Shown here: in pieces, positions 1 through 10,930 of the stretch
How positions within the stretch are numbered: the stretch's first letter is position 1
Layout: every line of letters begins with the position of its first letter
DNA from: Plantago major
Taxonomy: Eukaryota; Streptophyta; Magnoliopsida; Lamiales; Plantaginaceae
DNA length: 64,000 bases
NCBI GenBank assembly: GCA_026545765.1
Contig: CM048843.1
Location: 23,433,646 to 23,497,645, forward strand
Reading direction: 5' to 3'
Translations under genes and position numbers: made by a program
Notes under the pieces: model-generated
What the model was told of the DNA's origin: nothing
Seen by the model: the letters and a program-made list of their open reading frames with translations, nothing else
Database searches by the model: none

Positions 1-52
1 ACCTTTAGCTTAATCAATGATCCCATTAACTGATCTCAACGTATCCCTGGAG

Positions 53-337
53 TTATGACAAAACCATGAAAGTTGTCACTCCACCAAATCCAGACAAAAA
101 TCTGAACTCTGGACCTCGAAGAGCTTTTCTCATATAATCAAAAGCATTCAAAGAAGTCTGAATCTTCTTCACCCTGATCACACCTTTAGATATTATAAGC
201 ACTGCAACTTGTTCTTTTTCATGTAGCTCCACCTCATACTCAACTATATCAACTTTAAATTGGACTTCGGTGCCTGTTATACTTCTTATAACAGTCTCCA
301 CCCAAACATGTGCAGATTTCTTCCTCGGTTTCAACAT
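53..337 (-). CDS. Unrecognised ORF at the start of the LTR-element internal region
   Basis: This 94-codon open frame begins about 80 nt after the putative primer-binding site, where gag would start. I see no zinc knuckle, protease or other recognisable motif. It is rich in charged residues and valine and has no signal peptide. An overlapping frame starts at an upstream ATG (about 387 on the minus strand) and is also unrecognised. It may be a decayed gag N-terminus or a chance ORF. Confidence 0.25.
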   Translation of the reverse strand: MLKPRKKSAHVWVETVIRSITGTEVQFKVDIVEYEVELHEKEQVAVLIISKGVIRVKKIQTSLNAFDYMRKALRGPEFRFLSGFGGVTTFMVLS

Positions 338-417
338 TGTCCATGCTCCACTGCTGTCCTAAACCATCCTCCAGTGTATCCATGTCCCTCGTGATACCTT
401 CCCACATATGGCGCCAA

Positions 418-1000
418 TTGTTAAGTTCAAACAATGAGGAATAATGTAACAATGACATAAAACAATAATCGAACAAACAATGAACCAAAACCAGAAAGCT
501 AGAGACACAAGATTTAACGTGGTTCGACAATGCGTACGTCCACGGAGATCAACCAACAATCTTTATTGATACTTAGGTTACAACCACACGACGTGACAAG
601 AATAATCCCACATAAAATATAAGAGCAACCTAGTATGCTATTCTCCGAAGTATGATCCATAACTTCATATCAATCTTGTATTGTTGATTTCTAGCCTGAT
701 CTGATCTAATCTATGAAACAAACAAGCCCCCTTGACTATATAGAGAACTCAGCTACCAAATCCTACTAGAACAAGAAAACTAATTACTAATCCTTCTAGC
801 ACAAGAAAACTAATTTAGTTAACCTTCTTGTATAAGGAAACCACCTAGAACTCCTTCAAGAATCAAGAAACTGAATTAGTTAAATTCCTAACTAATTCTC
901 CAGTTTTCCATATCCCGGATTTGATCACCATCGTTGAGATTTCCATATTTAATCTAGGATGTTCAACGATCAATATCATTGTTGAGCTAAAACTCTCACA
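418..1000 (-). repeat. LTR of the left-edge retroelement
   Basis: Minus-strand termini are TGTGAGAG...TTAACA, about 583 bp. Inside, on the minus strand, lie a TATA-like CTATATAG (near 740), a polyadenylation-like CAATAAAG (near 563) and a GTGGACGTACGC motif that recurs in plant LTRs. The outer end at 1000 is set only by the TG terminus and is approximate. Confidence 0.6.
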
Positions 1001-1345
1001 AAGTCATTCTAGAAGATGACTTTGGATCTAAGTTTTAATATTATTTTTATTATTATTTAGATATTATTGTGTATATTTATTAGTTAGATATGGTTTAGAT
1101 TTTGTGCTTTGATGTTAAGCTACTTAGTAAGGAGTCTTTTACTATAGTAACTCTTACTAGCTAAGTAAAGTATATTCCTAGCATATACTTAATGGGCTAG
1201 AGCTCATAGTCTTTTATAGAGGTTATAAATGCCTCAAGCCCTTTCATTATTATATAGTATGAATGAAATGAGTATTTAGTAGAACAAAGTGTTTTTTGGC
1301 AGATGTCTGGGGTAGGTATTCTAAGTACTTAAGTGTACAATGGGT
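1001..1345 (+). other. AT-rich LTR-like fragment, left part, interrupted by the solo LTR
   Basis: The stretch is AT-rich, with a TATA-like GTTATAAATGCC near 1225 and a GAATGAAATGAG stretch near 1260, which looks like the promoter and R region of a copia-type LTR. The same anonymous sequence seems to resume at 3116 after the inserted solo LTR. No matching second LTR lies in the window, so this is a tentative call. Confidence 0.35.
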
Positions 1346-3115
1346 TAATCTGTCACGCCCCAAAACCAAAACAACGATTTTTGACATTTTCAAAAAGACG
1401 CGACCGACCGTGTATCGTAAGATGATCTTACGCCAACACGAAGCCTCATAAACAATAACATAAGCAGAACAATTGTGAAAGCAATGACTTTAAAACTGTG
1501 TTCAAAAGTACTTTATCAGAGCGACTAAAAACTGAAATAACAAAGGTCTGCAAAAATAACTACAAGTCTCAAAACTCAAAGAAAACTAAGCAGCCAGGTC
1601 TGAACAGAAGGGAAATCCTAAAAGTAACAAATCCTACATAGCTAAACTCGAAACTCCAAGCAAAAGACTAACTCTGCTCGTCCTGCTGATCGTCTGAAAA
1701 AAAAAAGTGTAAGGGTGAGTTCCCGACGCTTCCACTCGGATCAAGTAGTGTCATTCAAAAGTACATATATATACATTCAATAATATCACACGTATACAAA
1801 AGTTGCATGGCATAACAGACGTAACATTTAGGCTCAATCAGACATGATCCTATGACCACTAGTATAGGTCCGGTGGCACAGAGGTCGGCTCACATAACAT
1901 AAACATAACCCCCCATCAAAGGGGTAACATAACATAAGGGAGTACTCCAGCCAGACAAATTCCCCGAAGGGTACATAACAATTCACAGGCATATCTGAGA
2001 GCTCAAACGTAACATTTATCAATGCACTTTACAAAACATTTACATTCGTCTCACACATCATAAAACACAATTTTGGGTACACACTTGATCCTTATAAAAG
2101 TCTATTTATATCGAGCCCCATAACTTGATATAATAGTAGTAGTTCGCAATCATAAAACAATAATACGTATAGTAGTAATACGAAAATAAAAGCTTCGGTG
2201 TCAAGAAATACCCCTTACCTCAGACGACCTAACTCGATTTCTCGAACTCACCAAACAAGATAGACGGGTCTACTCAATACCTAAATAAAAGATAAACAAT
2301 TACTAACAAATTACAATTTAACAGGTTGGACAATACTACTGACGTACTACTCTATTACAGTAATTAGGCTTACACTAAATACTTAGATTAAGAAGGAACC
2401 AACTAATTAAACCATGAGAGGAGAGGGATAAATGACGTGATCAATAGAAGGTAAAGATCATGGACTTTAAGTCTCCAATTGTTAAAACCAAGAAGGGCTC
2501 ACGTGAAAGAAATTAAAAGAAAGATTAAAGGCAACAATGGTAATTTTAGGGGAGAAAAAGAGTACTGAATTGAGTTGATGGTCTCAAGTTACAAGAAATT
2601 GGGTCTGACGATACGCAAGAGAACCAACAAAAGCCAAAATACATAGTCAAGGCTACTGCCAGAATTAGGATCCACAAAATAAATAATTTCACAAACAAAG
2701 CCAACCTCTTCGTAAGACGAGATGTGCACAAAACCAAGGAATAGAAGGCTGCTGAACACAGGTCAGGAGTTTCAAGATTCTGAACCAATGAGAAGAAAGG
2801 GAAACGTGAATGAGAAAGTCCCACTAAAAAATTCTCAAACAAAGTTGTACGGTTAAGGAGAAAAGAAGGCTCTTACATTAGTTTCTTCTGGAATTAATAG
2901 AGGCGACACTTTGAAACTCAAGGAACAAAACCTAAATTTCTTCTGGAATTAATAGAGCTGAAATAATACTTATATAGGTCAAGAAAAACCCCAAATAAGA
3001 TAATTGTACCCTTTTCCACTACTATTAGAAAAATGTTTCAAATACTTTTAGGAAAATACATAATTTAAATTATTAAATTATTTACAGTAATAATAAAATA
3101 AAATAAATAAATTCA
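1346..3115 (-). mobile_element. Solo LTR, Ty3/gypsy chromovirus (Tekay/Del-like), reverse orientation
   Basis: On the minus strand the unit begins TGAATTTATT and ends ...GGGGCGTGACAGATTA; a GGGGCGTGACA end is typical of Tekay-type LTRs. The 5-bp TGGGT occurs at 1341-1345 and 3116-3120, flush with the TG terminus. The other terminus is the canonical CA at 1351 or, if the TSD is exact, a few bases further out at 1346. A minus-strand TATA-like TATATA lies near 2970-2976. A 20-bp segment (TTCTTCTGGAATTAATAGAG) is duplicated at about 2883 and 2939. No internal gag-pol is present, which fits LTR-LTR recombination. Confidence 0.65.
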
Positions 3116-3538
3116 TGGGTTTTACATAATCTTTGAGAGTATGCGTCTCTTAGGTTCCAGGAAGTCTCGTAGATAGGTAGCCATCGTATTCTTATGAACT
3201 GGCTGATCTTCTCCGTCTGGTGATATAGGGATTGTTTGTGCTCTTTAGCACTGTGATCGTATAGATCCAGAGTTATCTAGTAGAATACCTAGCCTGGTGT
3301 TCTAAGTCTTATACATTGCATAAGGAATTTTGGATTGGTTGGTTAATTGATAACCAGATCTATCCAGGTCCTAACAGCCAATCACAAATTTGTCCATCAA
3401 ACAAAACAATTCTTCCAACACAGGACATCGATCATCTTCACTCTTTCTTCTGTCAACGTATGGCAGCCTTAAGAATTGCTTTCTTCAACATAAAAACAAT
3501 CCTTCTTTCACGCAGAGATAATATCTCCATCTTTCTAT
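3116..3538 (+). other. Continuation of the interrupted LTR-like fragment; no gene seen
   Basis: Sequence resumes directly after the TGGGT duplication. An 80-codon frame at 3316-3558 has no recognisable domain and runs into the Mutator-like TIR, so I treat it as chance. Confidence 0.35.
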
Positions 3539-6229
3539 TGGGTGAATTGCAAAATTGATCCTCTAAGTGACCATCCTTTGCGATTTTGGTCCTAAGTGTC
3601 TTTTGATTTCCGAAATTGGTCCTGAGGACCGTATACGAAACCGTATAACACAAAAACGGCTGAGTTGGACAGGAAATCGGCTGATTTGGACATACATGGC
3701 AATAGCATATTTGGGAGGGAAAATTGCTGCCAATATGGAGATAATTTGACCTCGAAACTCATTTACTCCTCTCAATTACTGCTGTGTTACTCCAATCTCC
3801 ATCAAACCAAAAAAAAAAACGACCACAGTTAATGCTTGGAAGGTGACAAAATTCGGAAATCAATATGTCGTTAAGGCCAGATGATGAATTGTACATGCCG
3901 AATCCATATTATGGTATGAAAAGATTCGATTTTTATTTGTTTAAATGTATATGGTACATGTATGTTCATGTTTCTTCATGCAAAAATTGAGTTCCCCTGT
4001 TTTTATAAGCTTCCCCTGTTTCAATAAGCATGTTTCATGCAAAATTGAGTTTATGTGACTTTGATTTTAGTCTGAATTTTGCATGAAGTTTTTATGATTT
4101 GTTTGGACAGATGAAACAACAAGTGATTTGACTATATGTGTGAACTATGGTGGTAATTTTGTGGTTGACACTATCACAGAGAAGAAGAAGTATGTGGGGG
4201 GCGAACTTTGAAATATGACTATTTTTCTATGGAGGATTTGGATATGAAACAGTTGAATGCATTTGCTGATTTGTCCAAGGTTGGACCTGTTAGGAGGTTT
4301 TACTTTTATTCAAGGTCTGGCTTTATAGAATTAGAGGATGATTTTGAAGCAACCAGCCATGCAATTGATCACCTTGAGAAAAGGGAATGTAGTGTGTGGA
4401 TTGAGGGTGTTTTGCCTGAGAAGGGTAAGGAGAAGTTAACTTCCAAGGACAAGGGTAAGGAGAAGTTAAATGAGGAGAAGTCAATCCCAACTGGTTTTGA
4501 CTATATGCAGGGCAAGGGACATGGTTTTTACAGTAATCAGAAAGCTAAAGGAGTAGTAATAGAGCCTAAGAAGTCCATCAACCTCTCTAGTAGCTCTGAT
4601 GATGATATTGAATCTGAGTCTGATGTGGTAGTAGCTAGTTCTGATGATGTGAACTCTGCACTTGAATCTAATGATGAGGATGAGATAAGGCAGCCTAATA
4701 GGCCAACTAGAAGGGTGCATAAATCTGCTCATGCTTATGAACCTAAGTTTAATTTGGGGATGATTTTTAACAGCAAACTTGAGTTTAGGAGGGCTGTTGC
4801 ATCACATGGAGCAATTACTTTAAGAAATGTAAAGGTGGTGAAGAATGACAAAGTGAGGATTTATGCTAAGTGTGAAGGACATGGATGCCAATGGAGAGTG
4901 CACTGTCACAAGGTTAAAGATGGTACTGGATTTGAGGTGCATACCTACTACCCTCATCATGATTGTGGATTGACACAAACTGTCCCCTATGCGAAGAGTT
5001 CTTGGCTTGCAAATAGGTTCCTTAGCAAATTCAAGATTGATCCAGATAGAAATATTAAGGCATTTGTGCATGAGGTTCTTAATGAGACAGGGCTGGTCAT
5101 TTCTCCCTTTCAGGCTTATAGAGCAAGAAAGTTGGCCATGTCAATTCTGGAAGGTCCACCAGATGCTCAATATGCAAAGTTATGGGATTATGCTGAGGAA
5201 CTCAGAACAAAATCCAGGCTCTACAGTTATTGTTGATGTGGACAGGGTAACAAATGAGTTTAGGCATTTCAATGTATGCTTTAGAGCACTTAAAGAAGGT
5301 TTTATAATTAGATGTAGGCCACTAATTGGTGTGGATGGTTGCCATCATAAAGGTCCACATGAGGGAGTTCTCTTAACAGCAGTTGGGATTGATCCCAACA
5401 ACAAACCATTTCCTATTGCTTATGCTGTTGTATCTCATGAAACTGGAGAAAGCTGGACTTGGTTTTTGTCACTGTTGAGGGCTGACTTGAATATATTGGA
5501 TCCTTCTAAGTTCACAATGATGTCTGACAAACAAAAGGGCTTGATTAAGGGAGTTGCAGATATATTCCCTGGGGCTAAACACAGATTTTGTGTTAGGAAC
5601 TTGTTGAAGAACTTCTGGGGTGCAGGGTTTAGAGGTGATGCATACAAATATGCCTTATTCAGGGCTTCCAATGCAACTACAGAAGGCCAATTCAAGATTG
5701 CCATGACTGAGATGAGTAACATTAATGATAGAGCATTTGATTGGTTGTAGAACAAGCCACCTGAACAGTGGAGTAAGAGTGGATTTGATACCTATCCCAG
5801 GTGTGATCTGACCATGAACAACAACTGTGAGAGCTTCAACAAGATGATACTTAAGGCAAGATACAAACCAATCCTTACTATGCTTGAGTGGATCAGAGAA
5901 ATCTTGATGCAGAGGATGCAAGAGCTTAGAGACTATGCTGCAAAGAAATGGAAAGGAGCTTGGTGTCCTAGACCAAGAGCCTTAATAGAGAAGAACATTA
6001 AAAGGGTGAGAGATTGCATTTCCAGGAAAGCTGATGCTACTAACTGGGAGATCCTTGGCTTTGATGGTTCTCAATACAATGTGGATCTAGAGGCATATTC
6101 TTGCACTTGTAGGAGGTGGCAACTAAGTGGTATCCCTTGCAAACATGCTCTTTCTGCAATTAGTCAGTGCAAACTAGACTATAATGACTTTGTCAATAAT
6201 TGTTATAGTGTGGAGGTGTACAAGAGGGT
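3539..6229 (+). mobile_element. Mutator-like element (MULE), 3' end missing
   Basis: The left terminus GGGTGAATTGCAAAATTG near 3539 has the low-complexity form common at plant MULE ends. It is followed by a gene with MuDR-type transposase, MULE and SWIM domains. The gene stops abruptly at about 6229, where sequence matching the reversed Tat retroelement begins (compare the reverse complement of about 42880). No matching inverted terminal repeat was found downstream, so the right end is lost or outside the window. Confidence 0.85.
3865..6229 (+). pseudogene. MULE (MuDR-type) transposase pseudogene
   Basis: Exon 1 starts at ATG 3865 and ends at 3913; a 197-nt GT-AG intron (3914-4110) follows. 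The N-terminal MuDR region reads on from 4111 (TICVNYGGNF), and a frame change near 4208 joins the long frame 4208-5236. A DNA-binding transposase segment with CEGHGCQWRVH lies at about 4870-4910. A 1-nt deletion near 5212 shifts the frame to 4989-5750. The MULE DDE domain follows: first Asp in LIGVDGCHHKG, second in MMSDKQKGL, a TAG stop at 5748-5750 where a sense codon is expected, then NNNCESFNKM with the likely catalytic Glu, and a SWIM finger CTCRRWQLSGIPCKHA at about 6100-6150. The C-terminus is lost at the junction. Two frameshifts, one stop and truncation mean it cannot make active transposase. Confidence 0.93.
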
Positions 6230-8815
6230 GTTGGGACGTCCGGGGATCCGAACGAACTGCATGTGGAGCGGGAAGGCGACAGCGGTCGGGAGGCTGATGA
6301 AGTCGAGATGTTCGAGGCCGGGGTGGAAGACCGTGTTTTAGCGGAAACAGGTCCGTCAAACCCGAGCACGATTGGGAGACCCGAAGGTGTCGATGAGGAG
6401 GAGGAAGATGGTGAGGAAGGAGAAGACGAGGACGAGGAGGAAGGAGAAGAAGGATCTCCCGTCGCTCGTCCCCCTAGACGCTCCAGTCGGCGGATTGCAC
6501 ACCTGCTGCCGTTGATCCGATCTTCCATTAATTGAAGGTCGTGGCGCGAAAGCTGCCCGAATCAAGTTCTCTCGTCCTGCGTCCGCTGTTACGATAGCGG
6601 ACGAATTTGGAGAGCTAAATACAGACGGACTTCTTCCTACATCTCCATCTAGGGTTAAAGCGGAGGACATTCCAGAATGGAGGCGGAAGTGGGAGATCCC
6701 CGACTCCGTAGAAATCATGGTTCCCGAGCCCGGACACGCATTTTACAACCCGCTCGCCGGGTATATGTGTGTGCACGAGGTAGCTTTTGCTTGTGGGTGG
6801 AAGATCCCCATTGCAACGGAATTGAAGCATATTCTGAATCACATTGGGGATTGGTCTGAGTCAGGTTATCCCAAAGTCCTTGGGTAATCTTATCTGCTTC
6901 GTTGTTTTTTGTAAGAAGAAAGGGCAGCCAGTAAATTTTGAGAACTTCAGGCAGCTCTTTCATGTTTCATTCAGTCCGGGGAATCCCCTCTTCTATACTT
7001 TTGTGAATAGGAAACCCTATAACTTCATTTCGGACTCCATTTCGTCGCTGGGATCGAAGTGGTGGGATAAGTACGTTTTCGTACGGATGGCTCTGAAACC
7101 TGGGGCGTCCGAGAGACAGCGAGAACAATGGGGACTGCCCACAAAGTTCCTAAGGGAGAGCATCCCGGATTGGCGCCCCCTTCCAAAGAACGTGGCTCCG
7201 TGGGTGGCGGTGATCCACAAAAAGCATAACCCACCTACTTATCCATTCCACGGATTAATCTGTCAGCCACCTCCCTACCTGTGCGAACTAACAGGCGCAG
7301 TGGAGGTTGGAGGGAAGACGGACTTTAGTAAGGATTTGTTTGACTTGAAACTTTGTGCTCTTTCGTCTTCGGGATACCCTGTTTTGATTGCGTATTTCTG
7401 CAATTCTAGTAATTCTTCTTTAACATATCTGTATCTGACGCCTTTGGTTTATTGTGCAGCTCACTGGTTCGACTGCATCATGTCGACGCTCCGTGAAAAG
7501 AAAAGGTTGCAAAGGGAGCAGCAAGCCTTGGAGGTCGCCGCTAGTCAGAGGACCAAAATCATCAACACTTTTGCGGGTCTTCCTATGTCGGATCCGAAGA
7601 ATGCCGCAGTGTTCGCCGCGGAGGAAGAAAGGCGGAACAAGGCTAGAGAGGATTCTCAGGCCTTGGCGGTACCCGACAAGGGCAAAGCCCCTGCCACTCG
7701 GAGCGCCCGCTTGAAGTCCAGCTTCAGCTGCTGCGGCACCAACGGAGGTGTTGATGCAGGACGCTATTACCTCGGGACGCAAGAGAGGAGCAACCTCGGA
7801 AGCTCCCCCTGCAGCAAAGAGACAACAATTGTCCACTGTCCTGCCTGTTGACCAAGCTGCTCTTGATAAGGAGTACGAGATGGCTTGCGGACTCCCTGAG
7901 GTTGAGCGGGTCGGAGGGCTGGATGGGCTATACCAGCGGGTAAGTAATCTTTCGATGATCTCCTTGGCTTGTTCTTAGTATGATACAAATGTAACTTACA
8001 TTCCTGCGGACTTCTTGCAGCTCGGATGTTTCGTCAGGGCCATGCAATGGAAGGCCGGCGAACGCGCTACCATTGAGGAGGACCTTCACAAGGCTGTAGC
8101 CACATCCGCGAATGAGGTGGAAAAGGTGAAGCAATTGGAGATGCAGCTGAAAGAGCAAGAAGTGAAGTTCCATAAGCTGAAGGCCAGCTGGGAAGAAATC
8201 AAGGCGGACCTCAATTCGCAGAACTTTGTCGACAAGTCGATGAAGGCTTTTCTGGATTCCAAGGATATACTGCTCGGAGGCCTCCAATATGCCCGTCTTC
8301 AGGCTGGTCGTGACTTCATGGAGTCTGACTCATTCAAGTTCTTGACGGCGGACAAATCCGATGCCTCCCGCCTGGATGGGTTCATGTCCTTATCGGCGGT
8401 ACCGATCAAGGACTACTTCCACCGACTTATTTGGAAGGCGGAAGGGTTAATCCCTTATGCAGATGCTAATGGTGTGGAGGTCCCTATCGACAATGTCTCG
8501 GATGAACAGTTGGCCGCGTGCGAGTTTGCGGAACTAGTCACCGAGGAGGGTGAGATCGAGATTCGAAACGGCGGACCTTTCCTCCTGATGTGGGTCCCGG
8601 ATGCCCTCTGAAAGGTATGCTTTGTACCTTTCGATAATTACCGGGCTTTCCTAAAGAAGTGGTTCTTCCTGCCTTGCCGGGTCATTGGCCTTCCCGCGGA
8701 TTTCAACTTGTTCAATCTTGTTGAATCCCTTGCTGCGCGAGCCGTCTCCAATACGCCCCCTGTCGATCCGCCCCAAGCTGGTGAAGCTGGTCCGAGCCAA
8801 GCCGGGCCTCAGTGA
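6229..8815 (+). pseudogene. Antisense gene 1 of Tat copy 1: putative gypsy-type transposon domain protein (5' truncated)
   Basis: This is the homologue of the minus-strand gene at 43141-40320. Exons as inferred: 6229-7327, 7460-7939 and 8021-8815. The introns are GT-AG: 132 nt (7328-7459, phase 1) and 81 nt (7940-8020, phase 0). A Glu/Asp-rich stretch is followed by the conserved core (PSQVIPKSLGNLICFVVFCK ... SLGSKWWDKYVFVRM) that resembles the family named putative gypsy-type transposon (PF04195). A C-terminal coiled coil (EEDLHKAVATSANEVEKVKQ) and a Pro-rich end with TGA at 8813-8815 follow. Damage: the N-terminus is missing, there are frame changes near 6530-6840 and 7710-7750, and a CGA-to-TGA stop lies at 8609 (the other copy has CGA). 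The function of these proteins is unknown. Confidence 0.75.
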
Positions 8816-9241
8816 GAAGTCCGGGGTATGCCCCATTGAAATTCTGTACCTGCTGAATTTTTCCGTTGGATTTGTATCTTTTGATAAGGCAGAATGTCAT
8901 TATGTACTATTGCTTTGATTCGTACTTAATCCGAGGAGTTAAACCTCCTATGCTTCCGAATTATTACTTGCTCTCCTCCTTGCTTCCTTTTTATCTGTCG
9001 TTCATATGCTGAGTTATTATAAATTACACATCTCTTAAGAGCACGGATCGCTGTAGATGACGTCTGATGTAGAAATCAAATTATCATCTTTCCGATCCTC
9101 GGACCGTTCGCTCTTTGGGATGCATAATTCTTCTAGAAGAGGGAAGGTGAAACAGTGAAATAGTCATTATGACTGCGTCTTTTCATCTTCCCAGTCATCG
9201 GATGATCGACAAGTGGCGAGATCTTAAGGACCCGTCGCGAC

Positions 9242-9250
9242 TATAAATAA
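9242..9250 (+). promoter_or_regulatory. TATA box of antisense gene 2, copy 1
   Basis: TATAAATAA lies about 105 bp upstream of the ATG at 9350. The same box is kept in the other Tat copy (39745-39755, minus) at nearly the same spacing. Confidence 0.55.
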
Positions 9251-9349
9251 GGGTGTGGTAATTCCTCCTTTTTTCACTGTTGTACCCTTCTCCACTCTGT
9301 CTTTTGTTTTATCCACTCTAGCCTTCCACAAAAGCCGGTGTTCTCCAGG

Positions 9350-9631
9350 ATGTCGGACTCTGATGACGAGGAATATCAGCATTGGGTAAACTGTGCTTGT
9401 GGGCACATGCAACCACCAATTTACCCGGGTACGGGGACCGCGGATGACCCGATCATCCTTGATTTTGAAGGTGATCCCCCTCGATGTCCGGGAATAGCTA
9501 GGAGGTTAGCCGAGGAAGAGAGGGAGCGGACGCTGAAGTTGATCCGTAGGAGGATTCGAATGCAGCAGCAAGCTCGTCAGGGCCGAGGTGGTGGCTCGGA
9601 GTCCCAAGGCTCGACTTCCGGAATCTGGTGA
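9350..9631 (+). CDS. Antisense gene 2 of Tat copy 1: conserved small acidic/basic protein, 93 aa
   Basis: The frame is intact from ATG 9350 to TGA. The N-terminus is acidic (MSDSDDEEYQHWV), followed by CACG, PPIYPGTGTADDPIILD, and a basic, helix-prone C-terminus with EEERERTLKLIRRRIRM and a Gly/Ser tail. I recognise no family. The homologue on the minus strand at 39648-39367 has the same length and no indel. By hand I count about 11 synonymous and 7 nonsynonymous changes, which suggests constraint. The ATG directly follows an AG|G, so a 5' UTR intron is possible. Its Cys residues are too few for a clear zinc finger. Confidence 0.7.
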   Translation: MSDSDDEEYQHWVNCACGHMQPPIYPGTGTADDPIILDFEGDPPRCPGIARRLAEEERERTLKLIRRRIRMQQQARQGRGGGSESQGSTSGIW

Positions 9632-9973
9632 AGGAACAAGGCGGGGTATGCCCCGTGGAAGTATGTACTTAGCCTTGGACCTTTTCAGATTGTACTTCTC
9701 GTATGTAAATGTTCGGATAATTTTGTCTATAAAATTCGAACTATTTTTCATCGGCTAAGACCGCCACCTTTTTCTTGTTCAAGCTTCGTCGAATTATATT
9801 GACGCGCATATCTTTGTAAGATGACCAACAAACTCGGACGTGGTTGATGGGCTTGTTTAGGCTTGATTGGATAAACCCGTCTGGCCCAACACTGTTCAAC
9901 CCAAATGAATAGTTTAAGCCCATTGTCGACGTCGAAGTTCTGACGTGTCGGACGCCTATTGGTTCGTTACTTC

Positions 9974-9982
9974 TATAAATAC
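9974..9982 (+). promoter_or_regulatory. TATA box of antisense unit 3, copy 1
   Basis: TATAAATAC is preceded by a CAAT-box-like CCTATTGG about 20 bp upstream. Both are kept in the other Tat copy (39016-39024, minus). The downstream unit runs to a polyadenylation-like AATAAAA near 10690. Confidence 0.45.
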
Positions 9983-10089
9983 TCCGGATCCCTCTTGGCC
10001 TTGGTCGTGCAAATCCAACTTCCAATTTCCATATCTACTCAATAGTAAGAAGATGATTTCTTGAATGGTTTCCCCCTCTTGACTCCCGT

Positions 10090-10128
10090 CCACTCTCAAG
10101 TCGGCGTTCATCCTGAGCTTGAGAGTGG
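10090..10128. repeat. Conserved 11-bp inverted repeat (hairpin), Tat copy 1
   Basis: CCACTCTCAAG and CTTGAGAGTGG are separated by 17 nt and lie in antisense unit 3. The same hairpin with intact stem occurs in copy 2 at 38850-38888. Confidence 0.6.
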
Positions 10129-10227
10129 CGTGGGTCTAGAGGGGAAGATTGTTGAAGATCAGTCATCGAAAAGCATAGATCTCGGTATACGTACAGACCT
10201 GTAGGTTAGCAAACGGACTATCTTATT

Positions 10228-10300
10228 GGTTGTACGAGTGATCCGCCCTTTAGGAGCTTTTTCTTCTCGAGGAGTTGCTGACGGGTGGATCACCGTACGA
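10228..10300. repeat. Imperfect inverted repeat in the intron-like part of unit 3
   Basis: About 20 bp around GGTTGTACGAGTGATCCGCC pairs, with a few mismatches, with GGGTGGATCACCGTACGACC some 50 bp downstream. I could not find it in the other Tat copy, where this intron-like region differs in sequence. Confidence 0.5.
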
Positions 10301-10930
10301 CCAATGCGTCAGATCCGTGTATAGATCTGAGTTTTGACGTCGGACATGATAGATGTGTCCGTGCAAATTGCTTATAAGCATGAGGTTCCCAGTGTTTATC
10401 ACTTACTCACAATTCTGATGTTTCCAGGCACATTGTGCGCGGGATCCATAGGGAATGTCGTAGAACTTCTGACTTATTAAAACATCTTGTGTTGTGCAGG
10501 GATATCAAATCTACGGTTTTCCTAGAAGTAGTGAGTGGGTGAAGAAGTGTCCTGTCGGAGGAATATTCTCGACAGAAGATGACGTATCTCCGGAGACTCT
10601 CTCTATAGATTATGTAAGTCTGTAGATCTGGATAAAGATCCAAGCTTGTAAGTTTCACAGATAGGATTATGTACAATTCGTCTTTGTATGAATAAAATCC
10701 CTTGCTTTCCTTCTTGTCGTTAAACGAACGTTAAATCTCAGATGCATAAATCGAAAAATCACAAATCGAAAGATAGAGGTTGTATTGATTTGCCGAAAAT
10801 TCAATTACAACTTGCGGGCTCTATGGCCAATGACAAAAGGATAAAAAAACAGAACTGGCGGAGTTCCGTGTAATAAATAGTTGGAATCTGAGATGATCAA
10901 TCGACCTGACGGAGATCCGCACAGTAATCT

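Larger units (their letters stand above)
1..1000 (-). mobile_element. 5' end of an LTR retroelement (LTR plus start of internal region), cut by the window edge
   Basis: Read on the minus strand, an LTR (1000 down to 418) ends in ...AACTTAACA and is followed at 417-400 by ATTGGCGCCATATGTGGG, a primer-binding-site-like sequence starting TGGCGCC. The internal region then runs off the left edge of the window. The partner LTR is outside, so no target-site duplication can be checked. The internal sequence shown has no recognisable gag domain, so the superfamily is undecided and the element may be non-autonomous. Confidence 0.65.
10053..10628 (+). pseudogene. Antisense unit 3 of Tat copy 1: two putative exons of an unknown protein
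   Basis: The first exon-like segment reads EDDFLNGFPLLTPVHSQVGV...SIDLG in the frame from 10047. It ends at a GT donor (about 10182). A second open segment follows an AG acceptor near 10500 and encodes ...GGIFSTEDDVSPETLSIDYV before TAG near 10628. Both segments are recognisable in the other copy (38917-38714 and about 38540-38400, minus). Unlike that copy, this one has lost about 20 bp just before EDDF and has TAG TAA there. No in-frame ATG follows the TATA box in either copy, so the start is unknown and the model is tentative. Confidence 0.35.

Noticed and set aside
1834-2842. ORFs within the solo LTR
   Set aside because: LTRs are noncoding and the frames have no recognisable domain.
3453-3775. 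ORFs on both strands in the MULE left end
   Set aside because: They lie in the TIR and subterminal region and show no domain.
6356-6718. Minus-strand Ser-rich ORF
   Set aside because: Shadow of the acidic segment of antisense gene 1, copy 1.
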